In this document: in pieces, positions 56,057 through 64,000 of the stretch
Numbering within the stretch: position 1 is the first letter of the stretch
How the letters are laid out: each line of letters begins with the position of its first letter
Origin: Ruegeria conchae
GTDB lineage: Bacteria > Pseudomonadota > Alphaproteobacteria > Rhodobacterales > Rhodobacteraceae
NCBI RefSeq assembly: GCF_000192475.1
Contig: NZ_AEYW01000007.1
Location: forward strand, 186,001-250,000
Length of the DNA stretch: 64,000 nucleotides
Direction: 5' to 3'
Position numbers and translations under genes: made by a program
Notes under the pieces: generated by a model
Told to the model about the DNA's origin: nothing
The model's database searches: none
Seen by the model: the letters and a program-made list of their open reading frames with translations, nothing else

Positions 56057-56680
56057 TTACTTGAAGCTGCGGCTGTCCTTGATCTGGTCCCAAGCCCAGA
56101 CGACCTCTTGCAACTGTTCTTCCTGCGACCGGTCACCACCGTTCATGTCGGGGTGTAGCACCTTGATCAGTTTCTTATAAGCCTTCCGGATTTCAGCCTT
56201 GGACCAGCTGTCCTGAGCTTCGAGAATCTCGATCGCGCGACGTTCGGTGGGGGGTAGGCGGCGGCCGCCAGAGTTGGCACGGCCGGGGTTCTTGGTGGCG
56301 TTTTCGCCCAGAACCTGATGCGGGTCCTCGATGCCCAGGCGTGCCCATGCTCGTGCTTCGGGGTCACCCATAGGTTTGGTCTCACGCTCCCACACTTTGT
56401 CCTTCGAGCGCTGTGCGTTCAACTCGGCCTCGGTGGTGCCGTCGAAGAAATTCCATTTCTGGTTATATTCGCGCACGTGTTGCTGGCAGAACCAGAAAAA
56501 ATCATCCAGAACATCAGGTGCCTTGGGCGCGCGGAACTTGCCGGCCTCTTCGCAACCCTCGTGATCGCAGATTCGCACCGAAGTTTCGGACGCACCCGAC
56601 ATGCCTCGGCGCCCGCGCGGCTTCTTTTTCTTAGCGCTGGACACGGACATATCGAACCCGAAGGGATCTGACTTTACCAT
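56057..56680 (-). CDS. J-domain protein (C-terminal J domain)
   Basis: 207 residues from ATG 56680 (tgagg eight bases upstream). The J domain is at the C-terminus: EILEAQDSWSKAEIRKAYKK and the invariant HPD in KVLHPDMNGGDRS, which stimulates DnaK ATPase. The N-terminal half has Cys/His residues (CDHEGCEEAGKFRAPKAP, then FFWFCQQHV) that may form a small zinc site. Such proteins with an N-terminal CxxxxC part occur widely in alphaproteobacteria next to bolA. The client is unknown. Confidence 0.9.
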   Translation of the reverse strand: MVKSDPFGFDMSVSSAKKKKPRGRRGMSGASETSVRICDHEGCEEAGKFRAPKAPDVLDDFFWFCQQHVREYNQKWNFFDGTTEAELNAQRSKDKVWERETKPMGDPEARAWARLGIEDPHQVLGENATKNPGRANSGGRRLPPTERRAIEILEAQDSWSKAEIRKAYKKLIKVLHPDMNGGDRSQEEQLQEVVWAWDQIKDSRSFK

Positions 56681-56787
56681 CTGCACAACCTCACGAAGGC
56701 ATCTTTTCGACTCGGAGGCAGCAGTTTAATCTAAGCAGCCGAAAGTAGAAGAGGGGAACGGCAATTTATTTGCCGTTGAGCAAAAAA

Positions 56788-57042
56788 ATGAGCGTGACCG
56801 ACGAAATCCGTAACCGATTGCAGGCAGCATTTGATCCGACTGAGCTTGATGTAGTCGATGATAGCGAAAGCCATCGCGGTCATGCAGGTTATCAAGAGGG
56901 TGGAGAGAGCCATTTCAACGTTCGCATCCGGTCTGAAGCCTTCACTGGCCAATCTCGTGTCGCCCGCCATCGCGCGGTTCATAAAGCGTTGGGGGACATC
57001 GTGCCGCGTATTCATGCGCTGGCGTTGGATATTGATGTATAG
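56788..57042 (+). CDS. BolA-family protein
   Basis: 84 residues from ATG 56788. The pattern SHRGHAGYQEGGESHFNVRI is the BolA signature with the conserved histidines that, with a monothiol glutaredoxin, hold a [2Fe-2S] cluster; the C-terminal VARHRAVHKALGDIV holds the invariant histidine. Role in iron-sulfur or redox regulation. It is divergent from the J-domain gene, an order common in this group. Confidence 0.93.
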   Translation: MSVTDEIRNRLQAAFDPTELDVVDDSESHRGHAGYQEGGESHFNVRIRSEAFTGQSRVARHRAVHKALGDIVPRIHALALDIDV

Positions 57043-57294
57043 CGGTCAAAACCTCGGGCGTAGTTAAATTTGCGCGTGTCCGAATTTGATTGACCCGCCA
57101 GAATCGCCAACTGCAGAGCTAGAGTGATTGGGTTGGCTTGGCACACAGCCCACTTTCAGAGGCAAAATAGCTGATCTCGAATTTATTGCAGATTTAACCT
57201 CGATCAAAGAACTGCAATTCACCGCTCTTTAAATTCGCCACGTCGATCTCTGGCCTGCCAGATCGATCGGAGTAATGGATTAAGAGGGCTCAAA

Positions 57295-58551
57295 ATGGCT
57301 GATGGGTGTGATTGTGACCGTAACGCTCTCATATATCAAACCGTGGATGCGGCCTTAACCCTTGGCCTGTCGATCGCGCACCCGGTTGGTAACACTGCAT
57401 CCTTACCGCTGCAGCAAGCGATCGGGCGTGTACTGGCCGAGGAGTGTTATAGTAAGGTCGACATGCCAGCCTTCGACAATTCGGCCATGGATGGATACGC
57501 CATTCGGACTGGTGATCTGGACGAAGGGCCTGAGTTTGAATTGCCGATAGGCGGGCGAATGGCCGCCGGTGATAGCGGAGTGCACAACGCACCTGTGGGC
57601 AGCGCCTTGCGAATTTTTACCGGCGCTCCGGTTCCAACGGAGTTTGATGCCGTTCTTATGCAAGAGGACTGCAGCGTAATCGCTGACCGCATCCGATTTT
57701 CTCGTCGGCCCAAGCCCGGTCAACACATACGCCGCACGGGCGAGGATTTACAGGTCGGGACCCAGATTCTGTCCCGCGGATGTGAGATTACGGCGCGCGA
57801 AGCTGCCGTACTGGCGTCTTCTGGTCACGGGCGCGTCAAGGTATATCGCAAACTGAGGGTGACAATTTTTTCGACTGGCAGTGAGTTGCGCGAGCCGGAT
57901 GAAGTGCTGGGCCCCGGCCAGATTTACAACTCCAATCGGTATATGCTGTTGGCTTTGTTGAACAAGCCGTGGATTGATTTAACGGATTGCGGCCAGATCG
58001 AAGATGACCCCAAACTTCTGAAGCGCGTGTTGGAGGAGGCTTGTGAAACGTCTGATCTAATCGTCACCACAGGTGGCGTTTCGGTGGGGGATGAAGATCA
58101 TATGCCTCGCCTGTTCAAGGAAATTGGCGGTGAGACTGATGTGATGAAGGTGGCAATGAAGCCGGGCAAGCCAATCATGTTCGGGCGCCGTGGGGATGCG
58201 CTATATGTTGGGCTACCGGGCAATCCAGTATCTGCTTATGTCACATGGCAGATCATCGGGTCGCACATAATGGCGCGGAAGGCGGGATTGAGCCACACTC
58301 AGCCGGTAAGCGAGCAAGCTGTTCTGGCAGAGCCATTGCAACGCCAAGCAGGTAGGCAGGAATATCGGCCGGTGCGGATTGAAGGCACATCACCAGAGGG
58401 GACTCCGCAGTTGCGATGTCTGGCGGCATCCTACAGCGGGCGGGTGGCATTGCTGGCGCAGTCCGACGGGTTGGCGGTAATCCCGGCAGAGATCGCGAAC
58501 TTGCCTGAAGGGCACCGGGTTGAGTTTTTGAGATTTAACCGACTGTTTTGA
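57295..58551 (+). CDS. moeA: Molybdopterin molybdenumtransferase
   Basis: 418 residues. MoeA inserts molybdate into adenylated molybdopterin. The pattern VDMPAFDNSAMDGYAIRTGD (residues 55-75), IFTGAPVPTEFDAVLMQEDC, IVTTGGVSVGDEDHM and KPGKPIMFGRRG, GLPGNPVSAYVTW is complete. It is not next to moaA or mobA here. The window also contains a molybdenum hydroxylase operon 25 kb away that needs this cofactor. Its last 17 bases overlap the convergent acetyltransferase gene. No Moco riboswitch is apparent upstream. Confidence 0.94.
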   Translation: MADGCDCDRNALIYQTVDAALTLGLSIAHPVGNTASLPLQQAIGRVLAEECYSKVDMPAFDNSAMDGYAIRTGDLDEGPEFELPIGGRMAAGDSGVHNAPVGSALRIFTGAPVPTEFDAVLMQEDCSVIADRIRFSRRPKPGQHIRRTGEDLQVGTQILSRGCEITAREAAVLASSGHGRVKVYRKLRVTIFSTGSELREPDEVLGPGQIYNSNRYMLLALLNKPWIDLTDCGQIEDDPKLLKRVLEEACETSDLIVTTGGVSVGDEDHMPRLFKEIGGETDVMKVAMKPGKPIMFGRRGDALYVGLPGNPVSAYVTWQIIGSHIMARKAGLSHTQPVSEQAVLAEPLQRQAGRQEYRPVRIEGTSPEGTPQLRCLAASYSGRVALLAQSDGLAVIPAEIANLPEGHRVEFLRFNRLF

Positions 58552-59080
58552 CGACCGGTAATAAGCTCAGGTCCTTAAACATATAGGTTGTGGGTTCCAG
58601 TCGATTTTCGAACGGGTTGCGGCAATAGTTCGGAATTTCGCCAGAGATTTGAAAACCCAGCGACTGGTACAATACCCGTGAAGGATCGGAGCTACGGGTA
58701 TCCAGAACCAGTAAGGATTTTTCCAGTTCAACCGCCCGTGCTTCCAAAGCGGTCATCAGGGCGCGTCCCAGCCCACGGCGGCGCGCATCGGGGTGGACCA
58801 GCAGTTTGGCAACATCTGCACGATGGGGCTGGTTTGGCATTGTGGCTTGAATCAATTGCACTGTACCTTGAATGCGTCCATCACCATAGGCAACGAACAG
58901 ATCGAGCGTGCCTTGGCGCAGGCCGGGGCGCACCCGATCCCGCCAATAAGTAAGGGCGGCTTCGTGTGAAAATGGCAGGATGAAACCTATGCTGGAACCG
59001 GTATGCACGCACCGATGAAGGATATCCGACAAATCCTCCAGTGCGGCATCGAAAAAGGCCTCGGGCAAGCGCGAGATCAT
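58535..59080 (-). CDS. GNAT-family N-acetyltransferase
   Basis: 181 residues. The acetyl-CoA motif VAKLLVHPDARRRGLGRALM is near residue 95, and LLVLDTRSSDPSRVLYQSLG follows. Its start overlaps the stop of the upstream XRE-cupin gene by four bases, so the two form an operon; the regulator may control or respond to the acetylated compound. This pairing is common in alphaproteobacteria. Substrate unknown. Confidence 0.87.
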   Translation of the reverse strand: MISRLPEAFFDAALEDLSDILHRCVHTGSSIGFILPFSHEAALTYWRDRVRPGLRQGTLDLFVAYGDGRIQGTVQLIQATMPNQPHRADVAKLLVHPDARRRGLGRALMTALEARAVELEKSLLVLDTRSSDPSRVLYQSLGFQISGEIPNYCRNPFENRLEPTTYMFKDLSLLPVVKTVG

Positions 59081-59631
59081 ATTAGCACCAGCAGATAACG
59101 CGCGCCTCGTTTCGCCCCGGTTTCAAACCGCGTGGGTCCGGACAAGTGATAGCGCAGACAGTCGCCGCCGCTGAGTGCGTGGCGCACTCCGTCTACTGTC
59201 AGCGCCAATTCGCCGTCCAGAACAATCAGATGATGTTCCTGCCCCGGTTTGGGTGGTGTGTCGTAGTTTATGACGGTTTCGCGGGGCAGATGGCCCTCCA
59301 TCACTTCACCGCTGAGTCCCGTCGCCGGAGGTGAGACCGACCGGCGCGTAAAACCGCTTTCGGCGTCGTGCCATTCGGGTTGCTTTTCAAAAGGCACCTT
59401 AGGGTCGAAACTGTCCTCGACCATCATCAACAAGCGCGACATCGGCAAGCTGTAAGCCGCACATAAACGTCCAAGGGTTTCGGCGGTTGGGCTAACATCA
59501 CCATTTTCCATCCGCGAAAGGGTGGCTCGACTGATACCGCTTTGGTCAGCCAGTTGTTCAAGCGACCAGCCACGGCCCTGACGCAACTCGCTCAGACGTT
59601 TTGCAAGGCGGTTTGAGAGGTTGTCTAGCAT
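59077..59631 (-). CDS. XRE-family regulator with C-terminal cupin domain
   Basis: 184 residues. Helix-turn-helix in residues 8-62 (RLSELRQGRGWSLEQLADQS, then GISRATLSRMENGDVSPTAE). The C-terminal half is a cupin beta-barrel (GQEHHLIVLDGELALTVDG; LSGGDCLRYHLSG) that probably binds a small effector. The operon with an acetyltransferase points to control of that gene. An AT-rich region lies upstream, between it and futA. Confidence 0.9.
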   Translation of the reverse strand: MLDNLSNRLAKRLSELRQGRGWSLEQLADQSGISRATLSRMENGDVSPTAETLGRLCAAYSLPMSRLLMMVEDSFDPKVPFEKQPEWHDAESGFTRRSVSPPATGLSGEVMEGHLPRETVINYDTPPKPGQEHHLIVLDGELALTVDGVRHALSGGDCLRYHLSGPTRFETGAKRGARYLLVLI

Positions 59632-59694
59632 AAATCAAATATGGGAATCATTTTCATAATTGAGAATTATGCCAAAAATAATGTAGTGCGCAAC

Positions 59695-59721
59695 AAAAAA
59701 GGACGCGGAATATCCGCGCCC
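59695..59721 (-). terminator. Intrinsic terminator of the futA gene
   Basis: On the minus strand a 9-bp stem (gggcgcgga with tccgcgtcc, one G-T pair, loop tat) is followed directly by six Ts (complement of 59695-59700). It lies 26 bases after the futA stop. Confidence 0.88.
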
Positions 59722-59746
59722 TTAACTGCTCGGGTTGCCAGATAAC

Positions 59747-60763
59747 TTACTTCCAGCCAACCTCATTAAAGATTTTTTGGGCCTCGGGGATGTTCTTGGC
59801 GACTTCCGAAAGGTTCACCTCATCCGCTTTGAAATCACCCAACGCTGCAACGTTGTCGGCCAGTGCTACACCTTCGACCGCGGGAAACTCATCGTTTCCG
59901 TTTGAGAAATATACCTGGGCCTGATCGCTCGCGAGATATTCGAGGAACTTGATGGCGTTCTCTTTGTTCGGCGCGTTCGCCGCGACACCGGCGCCCGACA
60001 GATTCATATGAGCGCCCTCGGCGTCTTGAGCCGGGAACTGCACGCCGATCATATCGATATCTGCGCTCAGGCCTTTTACGTCTTTGCGCATGGCACGAGC
60101 AAAGTAGTAGGAGTTTGAAACAGCGATCTCACACTCGCCGGAAACGATACCGCGCAGCTGGTCGGTGTCACCGCCCTGTGGCTCGCGGGCCATATTGGCG
60201 ACAACGCCTTCGGCCCATTTCTTGGCTTCTTCCGCACTGTGGTTGGTGATGATCGACGCCAAAAGTGTCTGGTTATATGTGTTGCTTGACGACCGTATAC
60301 AGATCAGTCCTTCATACTCTGGCTTGGCCAGATCCAGATAGGTGGCCGGGGGATTGGCAACGTCGGCCTTGTCGTAAAAGATGATCCGTGCGCGCTGCGA
60401 GAATCCGTACCACTGATTGTCCTGATCCTGCAGATTGGCCGGGATGCGTTCTTCCAGCACTGCACTTTCGATGGGCTGCAGAATACCAGCATTCTTGGCG
60501 CGGGCCAGACGTGACGTGTCGACTGTTAGAAGGATATCGGCAGGTGAATTCGCACCTTCAGCTTCCATCCGCGCGATCAACTCATCTGCTTTGCCTTCAA
60601 TGCGGTTGATGGTGATGCCGGTGGCGTCTTCGAAGTCAGAATACAGGCGCTCATCAGTGTCATAGTGGCGCGAAGAATAAAGGTTCAGCTCACCTTCGGC
60701 TGCAGCCGAGGTGGAGATCAGAGCCGTCAAGACGACGGCGATACATGTGGAGGATTTCAGCAT
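59747..60763 (-). CDS. Iron(III) ABC-transporter substrate-binding protein, FutA/FbpA-like
   Basis: 338 residues from ATG 60763. The signal peptide MLKSSTCIAVVLTALISTSA is followed by LNLYSSRHYDTDERLY, the typical start of ferric-binding proteins, whose tyrosines contribute to iron binding. The paired tyrosines in SNSYYFARAM, near residue 215, are the core iron ligands. No permease or ATPase gene is adjacent, so the transporter is encoded elsewhere. Expression is probably iron-regulated, but I could not identify a Fur- or Irr-type box with confidence. Confidence 0.9.
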   Translation of the reverse strand: MLKSSTCIAVVLTALISTSAAAEGELNLYSSRHYDTDERLYSDFEDATGITINRIEGKADELIARMEAEGANSPADILLTVDTSRLARAKNAGILQPIESAVLEERIPANLQDQDNQWYGFSQRARIIFYDKADVANPPATYLDLAKPEYEGLICIRSSSNTYNQTLLASIITNHSAEEAKKWAEGVVANMAREPQGGDTDQLRGIVSGECEIAVSNSYYFARAMRKDVKGLSADIDMIGVQFPAQDAEGAHMNLSGAGVAANAPNKENAIKFLEYLASDQAQVYFSNGNDEFPAVEGVALADNVAALGDFKADEVNLSEVAKNIPEAQKIFNEVGWK

Positions 60764-61138
60764 GATGTGTCCCAACATTACAATTCGGTGCGGGCGCTTA
60801 CCCGACTGAAACAGTCAATTAGACGATTTGGCAGGAGATGCAAGTAATTCCGACAAAATTACTTGGTCAAATTGTCGCCGCGCTTGAAGGCTTAAACGAT
60901 AAGGCATCGGATACTGCAGTTGAGTTGCCGGTGCAGTCATTATTCGGAGTGAACCGCGTAAGCTCTGCGCGTCCCGTTTTATGTTAAATGTATGGGTGAT
61001 CACGTGCCCTCTGGCCGCAAACGAGACCAATTCAAGTGACATAGCCCTATGTGTTGGGGCTAAATCAAACTTGTAGAACCAACTAAGATCAACCGCTTTA
61101 GAGCGATGCTATCATGAACATTTTTTCTAATGCGGCGT
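60764..61138. other. 375 bases without a gene, upstream of futA
   Basis: The stretch between the aminotransferase stop and the futA start, both on the minus strand. It should contain the futA promoter; an AT-rich part lies near 61050-61130. No clear RNA gene, repeat or terminator is seen for the aminotransferase. Confidence 0.5.
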
Positions 61139-62338
61139 CTAAGCATGCCTTGCTCTGATGCGTTCGCAGGTTAACAAATTGGCGTGGTCCACAATACGGC
61201 TGACCGCTGTGGAAAATTTGGCATCACTGATCGTCAGCGCGACACGTACCCAATCGTTCAAGCCGTCGCCAAAGGCTGATCCGGGCATGACGGCCACGCC
61301 AGCTTGTAGCAGATCCCAGGCGTAGGCCTCTCCGTTTAAACCGGTGGCTGAGACGTTGATAAGTGCAAACATCCCTGCCTCTGGCCGGTGTACTGTCAGC
61401 TTCGTTTCGGCGCGCAGTCGCTCGGCCAACAGGGTGGCGCGCGACGCAAATCGTTCAGCCATTTCAGGGGCCACTTCAGATCCGCTTCGGATCGCCAGTT
61501 CTGTCATGTCTGCAATAAAAGGCTGGTTCCCGAACAGCATGGTTTCGGAAAAAGGCAGCAAAGCCTCACAAAATGAGACGGGTCCGACACACCAACCGCT
61601 GCGGAACCCCGGGGCCGCATGTGATTTCGAGATCGAAGAAACCGCGATAACGCGATCAGCCAGATTCGACATAGCTAATGGCGAAACAAATCTAGCGCCT
61701 TCATAGACGAGTTCTTCATAGACTTCGTCTGAGATAATCCACAAATCATGTTTGATAGCCAATTGTCCAATCTCGGCAATGTCTGCCTCGGTCAGAATTG
61801 CACCTGTGGGGTTGTGTGGTGTGGTTAGTAAAATCGCGCGACTGCGCGATGTTATCCGCGGCGCGATGTCCTGCGCCTGCATGCGAAATCCGCATTCAGG
61901 TCGAAGCGGAACGGGCACCACGTCAGCGAGAGACGCGCGAATAACCCCTTCGTAAGTCGCATACATCGGGTCCCCGACAAGAACCTCGTCTCCGGTCTGA
62001 GCCACCCCGGCCATTACTGCAAACAATGCGGTTTGGGTTCCGGGGAAGCACAAAACATTCTCAGGTTCAAAAACTCGCCCTCGGTTGGCTGTGTAGCGTT
62101 CGGCAATCGCTGTAAGTAAACCAGGTTCACCGTGGCCATTGGAATACCCAGTGCGCGCAGCCCTTAGCGAAGATACGGTGGCTTCAATCAGTGTATCTGG
62201 AACAGGGACGTCTGGTTCGCCAATTGTCATCTCGACGATATCCGCACCAGTTTTGATAAGCTCTCGTGCTTTCAGGTGTACACCCCATTTCGCCCCTCCC
62301 AGGTTGGCGAGCCGTTTAGTTACGTCAGTGGTTCTCAA
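61139..62338 (-). CDS. PLP-dependent aminotransferase, class I/II
   Basis: 399 residues, fold type I. Signature stretches: EMTIGEPDVPVPDTLI near residue 36, TPHNPTGAILTEADI (Asn contacting the cofactor), WIISDEVYEELVYEG and SSISKSHAAPGFRSGW with the Schiff-base lysine near residue 237. The family has broad amino-acid specificity (aspartate, aromatic, alanine). Its start overlaps the TetR stop by four bases, so it is cotranscribed with its likely regulator. Confidence 0.9.
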   Translation of the reverse strand: MRTTDVTKRLANLGGAKWGVHLKARELIKTGADIVEMTIGEPDVPVPDTLIEATVSSLRAARTGYSNGHGEPGLLTAIAERYTANRGRVFEPENVLCFPGTQTALFAVMAGVAQTGDEVLVGDPMYATYEGVIRASLADVVPVPLRPECGFRMQAQDIAPRITSRSRAILLTTPHNPTGAILTEADIAEIGQLAIKHDLWIISDEVYEELVYEGARFVSPLAMSNLADRVIAVSSISKSHAAPGFRSGWCVGPVSFCEALLPFSETMLFGNQPFIADMTELAIRSGSEVAPEMAERFASRATLLAERLRAETKLTVHRPEAGMFALINVSATGLNGEAYAWDLLQAGVAVMPGSAFGDGLNDWVRVALTISDAKFSTAVSRIVDHANLLTCERIRARHA

Positions 62339-62997
62339 GGCTGCCTCATATCTTTGGTTAACGGAATTCTGATGATCGCACTGATCGCTGTCAGCCCAAT
62401 CTGCGCTAGTTGCCCATCAGAGAAAGCGTCCGGGATGGCGCCACCTTCAAGCCAAAGCCCATCAAGTACCGCGTTGCAGGCGATCGCTAGTTGAGTTGCC
62501 TCGGATGCTTTGACCGTGTGTCCGGATTCGTTCAATGCCGCGACGATCAGTTTCTCAAGTTTGTCGCGAAAATAGGTATAGGTCTGTTGGTGGATACACT
62601 GCATTTTGGGGTCATGGAGCACCCGGTTCAGAAAACCGGCCCATAACGCTATGGCAGCTGGATCAACTACCGGAGGCTGTAGCGACGCAGTCACAAAATT
62701 GGTTAGCTGAGACACCGCGGTTCCATCACCTGCCGCGGCTGTTGTTTGATTGGTCAGAGCGTTCATGTGATGTTCATAAGCGGCCTGAATCAGCTCTTCT
62801 TTCGATAAGAAATAATGCCGGATCAATCCCTGCGTAACGTTTGCGCGAGCGGTAATTTCGCGGACAGTTGCGCCGTGTAAACCTATCTCCGCAATCAGGT
62901 CCAACGTCGCCTGAATCAGGGCTTCACGTCGAGATTCGGCGGATTGACGCGTGAATTTCCGACCTTGGGTTATCATTTCCAATCCATGAAATGCCAT
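62335..62997 (-). CDS. TetR/BetI-like regulator
   Basis: 220 residues. N-terminal helix-turn-helix: RREALIQATLDLIAEIGLHG with ATVREITARANVTQGLIRHYF. The C-terminal ligand domain resembles BetI (WAGFLNRVLHDPKM). An ATG at 62976 (MITQGRKF) is an equally possible start. It leads the aminotransferase by an ATGA overlap and sits 165 bases from the TRAP permease end, which reads in the same direction. A repressor role is inferred from the family. Confidence 0.88.
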   Translation of the reverse strand: MAFHGLEMITQGRKFTRQSAESRREALIQATLDLIAEIGLHGATVREITARANVTQGLIRHYFLSKEELIQAAYEHHMNALTNQTTAAAGDGTAVSQLTNFVTASLQPPVVDPAAIALWAGFLNRVLHDPKMQCIHQQTYTYFRDKLEKLIVAALNESGHTVKASEATQLAIACNAVLDGLWLEGGAIPDAFSDGQLAQIGLTAISAIIRIPLTKDMRQP

Positions 62998-63162
62998 TGT
63001 TATGCAGTTGTATAATTATTAATACTATTGATTATCGCAAGGTGATTTTAACCAAGGATTGGATCAAGAATGGGCGGCTATTCTTGTAAAAATCGTTCTG
63101 CGGTACACGGGGTTGGAAACGATGATGAACCACCCAACAAAGACCTAACCGGGTAGAACGGG

Positions 63163-64000
63163 CTATATCAAAGCCGTCGACAGTATTGGAGCGTAGCTTA
63201 GTAGGATCAGAACGGTGGCAACTGCGATTAGAAAGGGCCAAAGAGATTTGAGAATAGCCCCCGGGCTCGTGCCGCTCATTGTGGAAGCGATGTAGAGACC
63301 GATTCCGACAGGTGGCGTCAGCAGGCCCAGAACCAGATTCAGGCAAACGACAACACCGAATTGATATGGGCTGATATCATAGGATCCGGTTGCGATGGGC
63401 AAAAGAATGGGTGTGATCAGAATGATCGCTGCGATGCCGTCTATGACCATTCCAACCAAAAGCAGGGCGAGATTGACGATCAGCAGAAACAGAAACGGAT
63501 CGGATGTAATTGAGGTGATTAAACCGGCCAGATGTTGGGGGATTTCTTCGTAGATAATAACCCAGCCGAAAACGCTGGCAGCGGCGATCATGAACAGGAT
63601 CATTGACGCGTTTGAGGCGGTTCTTTTGAACATCTCGCCCAGGTTTTGAGGTTTAAGATCGCCGTAGATCAACCATCCGACCAGAAACGCGATCAGTGAG
63701 GCGATGGCGGCGGATTCGGTTGGCGTGGCGATGCCGAACAGGATGCCTCCGATGATCGAAACAGGGATCAGTAGGGCGGGCAGGGCAGCGATCAGAGCGC
63801 GCATCGCGTCGCCACGTGACATCCAGACGCCCTTGGGAAACTGCTGCGACCACCCAATCAAAGTGATCACCAGCGCAAAGGCCCCGGCCAGCAGTAGACC
63901 CGGAATGATTCCTGCGATGAACATGTCGCCGATCGGGATCTGAGCCAGAACCCCGAAGATGACAAACATCATCGAGGGCGGAATGACGGGCGCCAGCAGG
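63163..64000 (-). CDS. TRAP transporter large permease, DctM family (truncated by window edge)
   Basis: The frame reads leftward and is open to the right edge of the window, so about 278 C-terminal residues of roughly 430 are present. Hydrophobic throughout, with the family stretches FGIATPTESAAIASLIAF, MVIDGIAAIILITPILLPIA and LVLGLLTPPVGIGLYIAS. It is a different copy from the one at the left edge. The small and binding subunits lie beyond the window. The TetR-aminotransferase pair follows it in the same direction and may be functionally linked to the imported acid. Confidence 0.93.
   Translation of the reverse strand, partial: LLAPVIPPSMMFVIFGVLAQIPIGDMFIAGIIPGLLLAGAFALVITLIGWSQQFPKGVWMSRGDAMRALIAALPALLIPVSIIGGILFGIATPTESAAIASLIAFLVGWLIYGDLKPQNLGEMFKRTASNASMILFMIAAASVFGWVIIYEEIPQHLAGLITSITSDPFLFLLIVNLALLLVGMVIDGIAAIILITPILLPIATGSYDISPYQFGVVVCLNLVLGLLTPPVGIGLYIASTMSGTSPGAILKSLWPFLIAVATVLILLSYAPILSTALI

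Noticed and set aside
57043..57294. A molybdenum-cofactor riboswitch before moeA
   Set aside because: No conserved multi-helix pattern of that type could be recognised in this stretch.

Overview
The window looks like chromosomal DNA of a marine-type alphaproteobacterium of the Rhodobacterales (Roseobacter group). The evidence is the block murA - DUF2948 - hisD - UPF0262 - low-molecular-weight phosphatase, two separate TRAP-transporter loci, a BCCT betaine-type carrier, many LysR regulators, GC-rich coding sequence and GC-rich intergenic hairpins. No species can be named from the sequence alone.

Region by region: 1-1.9 kb is the end of a TRAP transporter locus (truncated DctM, then DctP). 1.9-6.8 kb holds a Sel1 protein, a di-heme peroxidase with an unclear start, an orphan acetate kinase, a phosphoglycolate-phosphatase-like HAD enzyme and hemP with a coupled unknown gene. 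6.8-10.9 kb has a three-domain protein (kinase, M23 peptidase, class III aminotransferase) and a beta-hydroxyacid dehydrogenase. 11-13.9 kb is a copA-cueR copper unit in which copA is cut by an in-frame amber codon; its MerR-type promoter with a 19-bp spacer is visible. 13.9-24.2 kb contains a flavin-binding protein, an acyl-CoA dehydrogenase, a tandem NTF2-like protein, and a LysR-flanked group: a fused E1 alpha-beta dehydrogenase, a FabD-like acyltransferase, a FAD amine oxidase-like protein and an SDR protein lacking the usual YxxxK.

24.2-32.4 kb carries a LysR gene divergent from a self-sufficient reductive dehalogenase (RdhA fused to an FNR/2Fe-2S reductase), then a tightly coupled medium/small/large-subunit molybdenum hydroxylase operon ending in a MoaD-like sulfur carrier. 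32.4-41 kb is a LysR-divergent catabolic operon: aldehyde dehydrogenase, an M19 dipeptidase homologue without its first zinc ligands, a 561-residue protein of unknown family, a DUF3726-like protein, an Ldh2-type NAD(P)-dependent reductase and a BCCT carrier. I infer uptake and oxidation of a nitrogen-containing small molecule, possibly a betaine or cyclic amino acid.

41-49.1 kb is an accessory island in decay. It contains a TPR protein, small membrane proteins, two frameshifted genes, a fragment of a VirD4/TraG coupling protein, small mobility-associated genes and a large serine recombinase whose 3' end runs antisense through tRNA-Thr(GGT). 49.2-64 kb returns to ordinary chromosome: murA/hisD housekeeping genes, acetyltransferases, an SRAP (HMCES-like) DNA-protein crosslink protein, a J-domain protein, BolA, MoeA, an XRE-cupin regulator, an iron-binding FutA-like protein, a TetR-aminotransferase pair, and a second DctM cut by the window edge.

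Start codons were moved downstream of the longest open frame wherever a ribosome-binding site, promoter position or family length supported it. All product names rest on motif reading, not on database searches.
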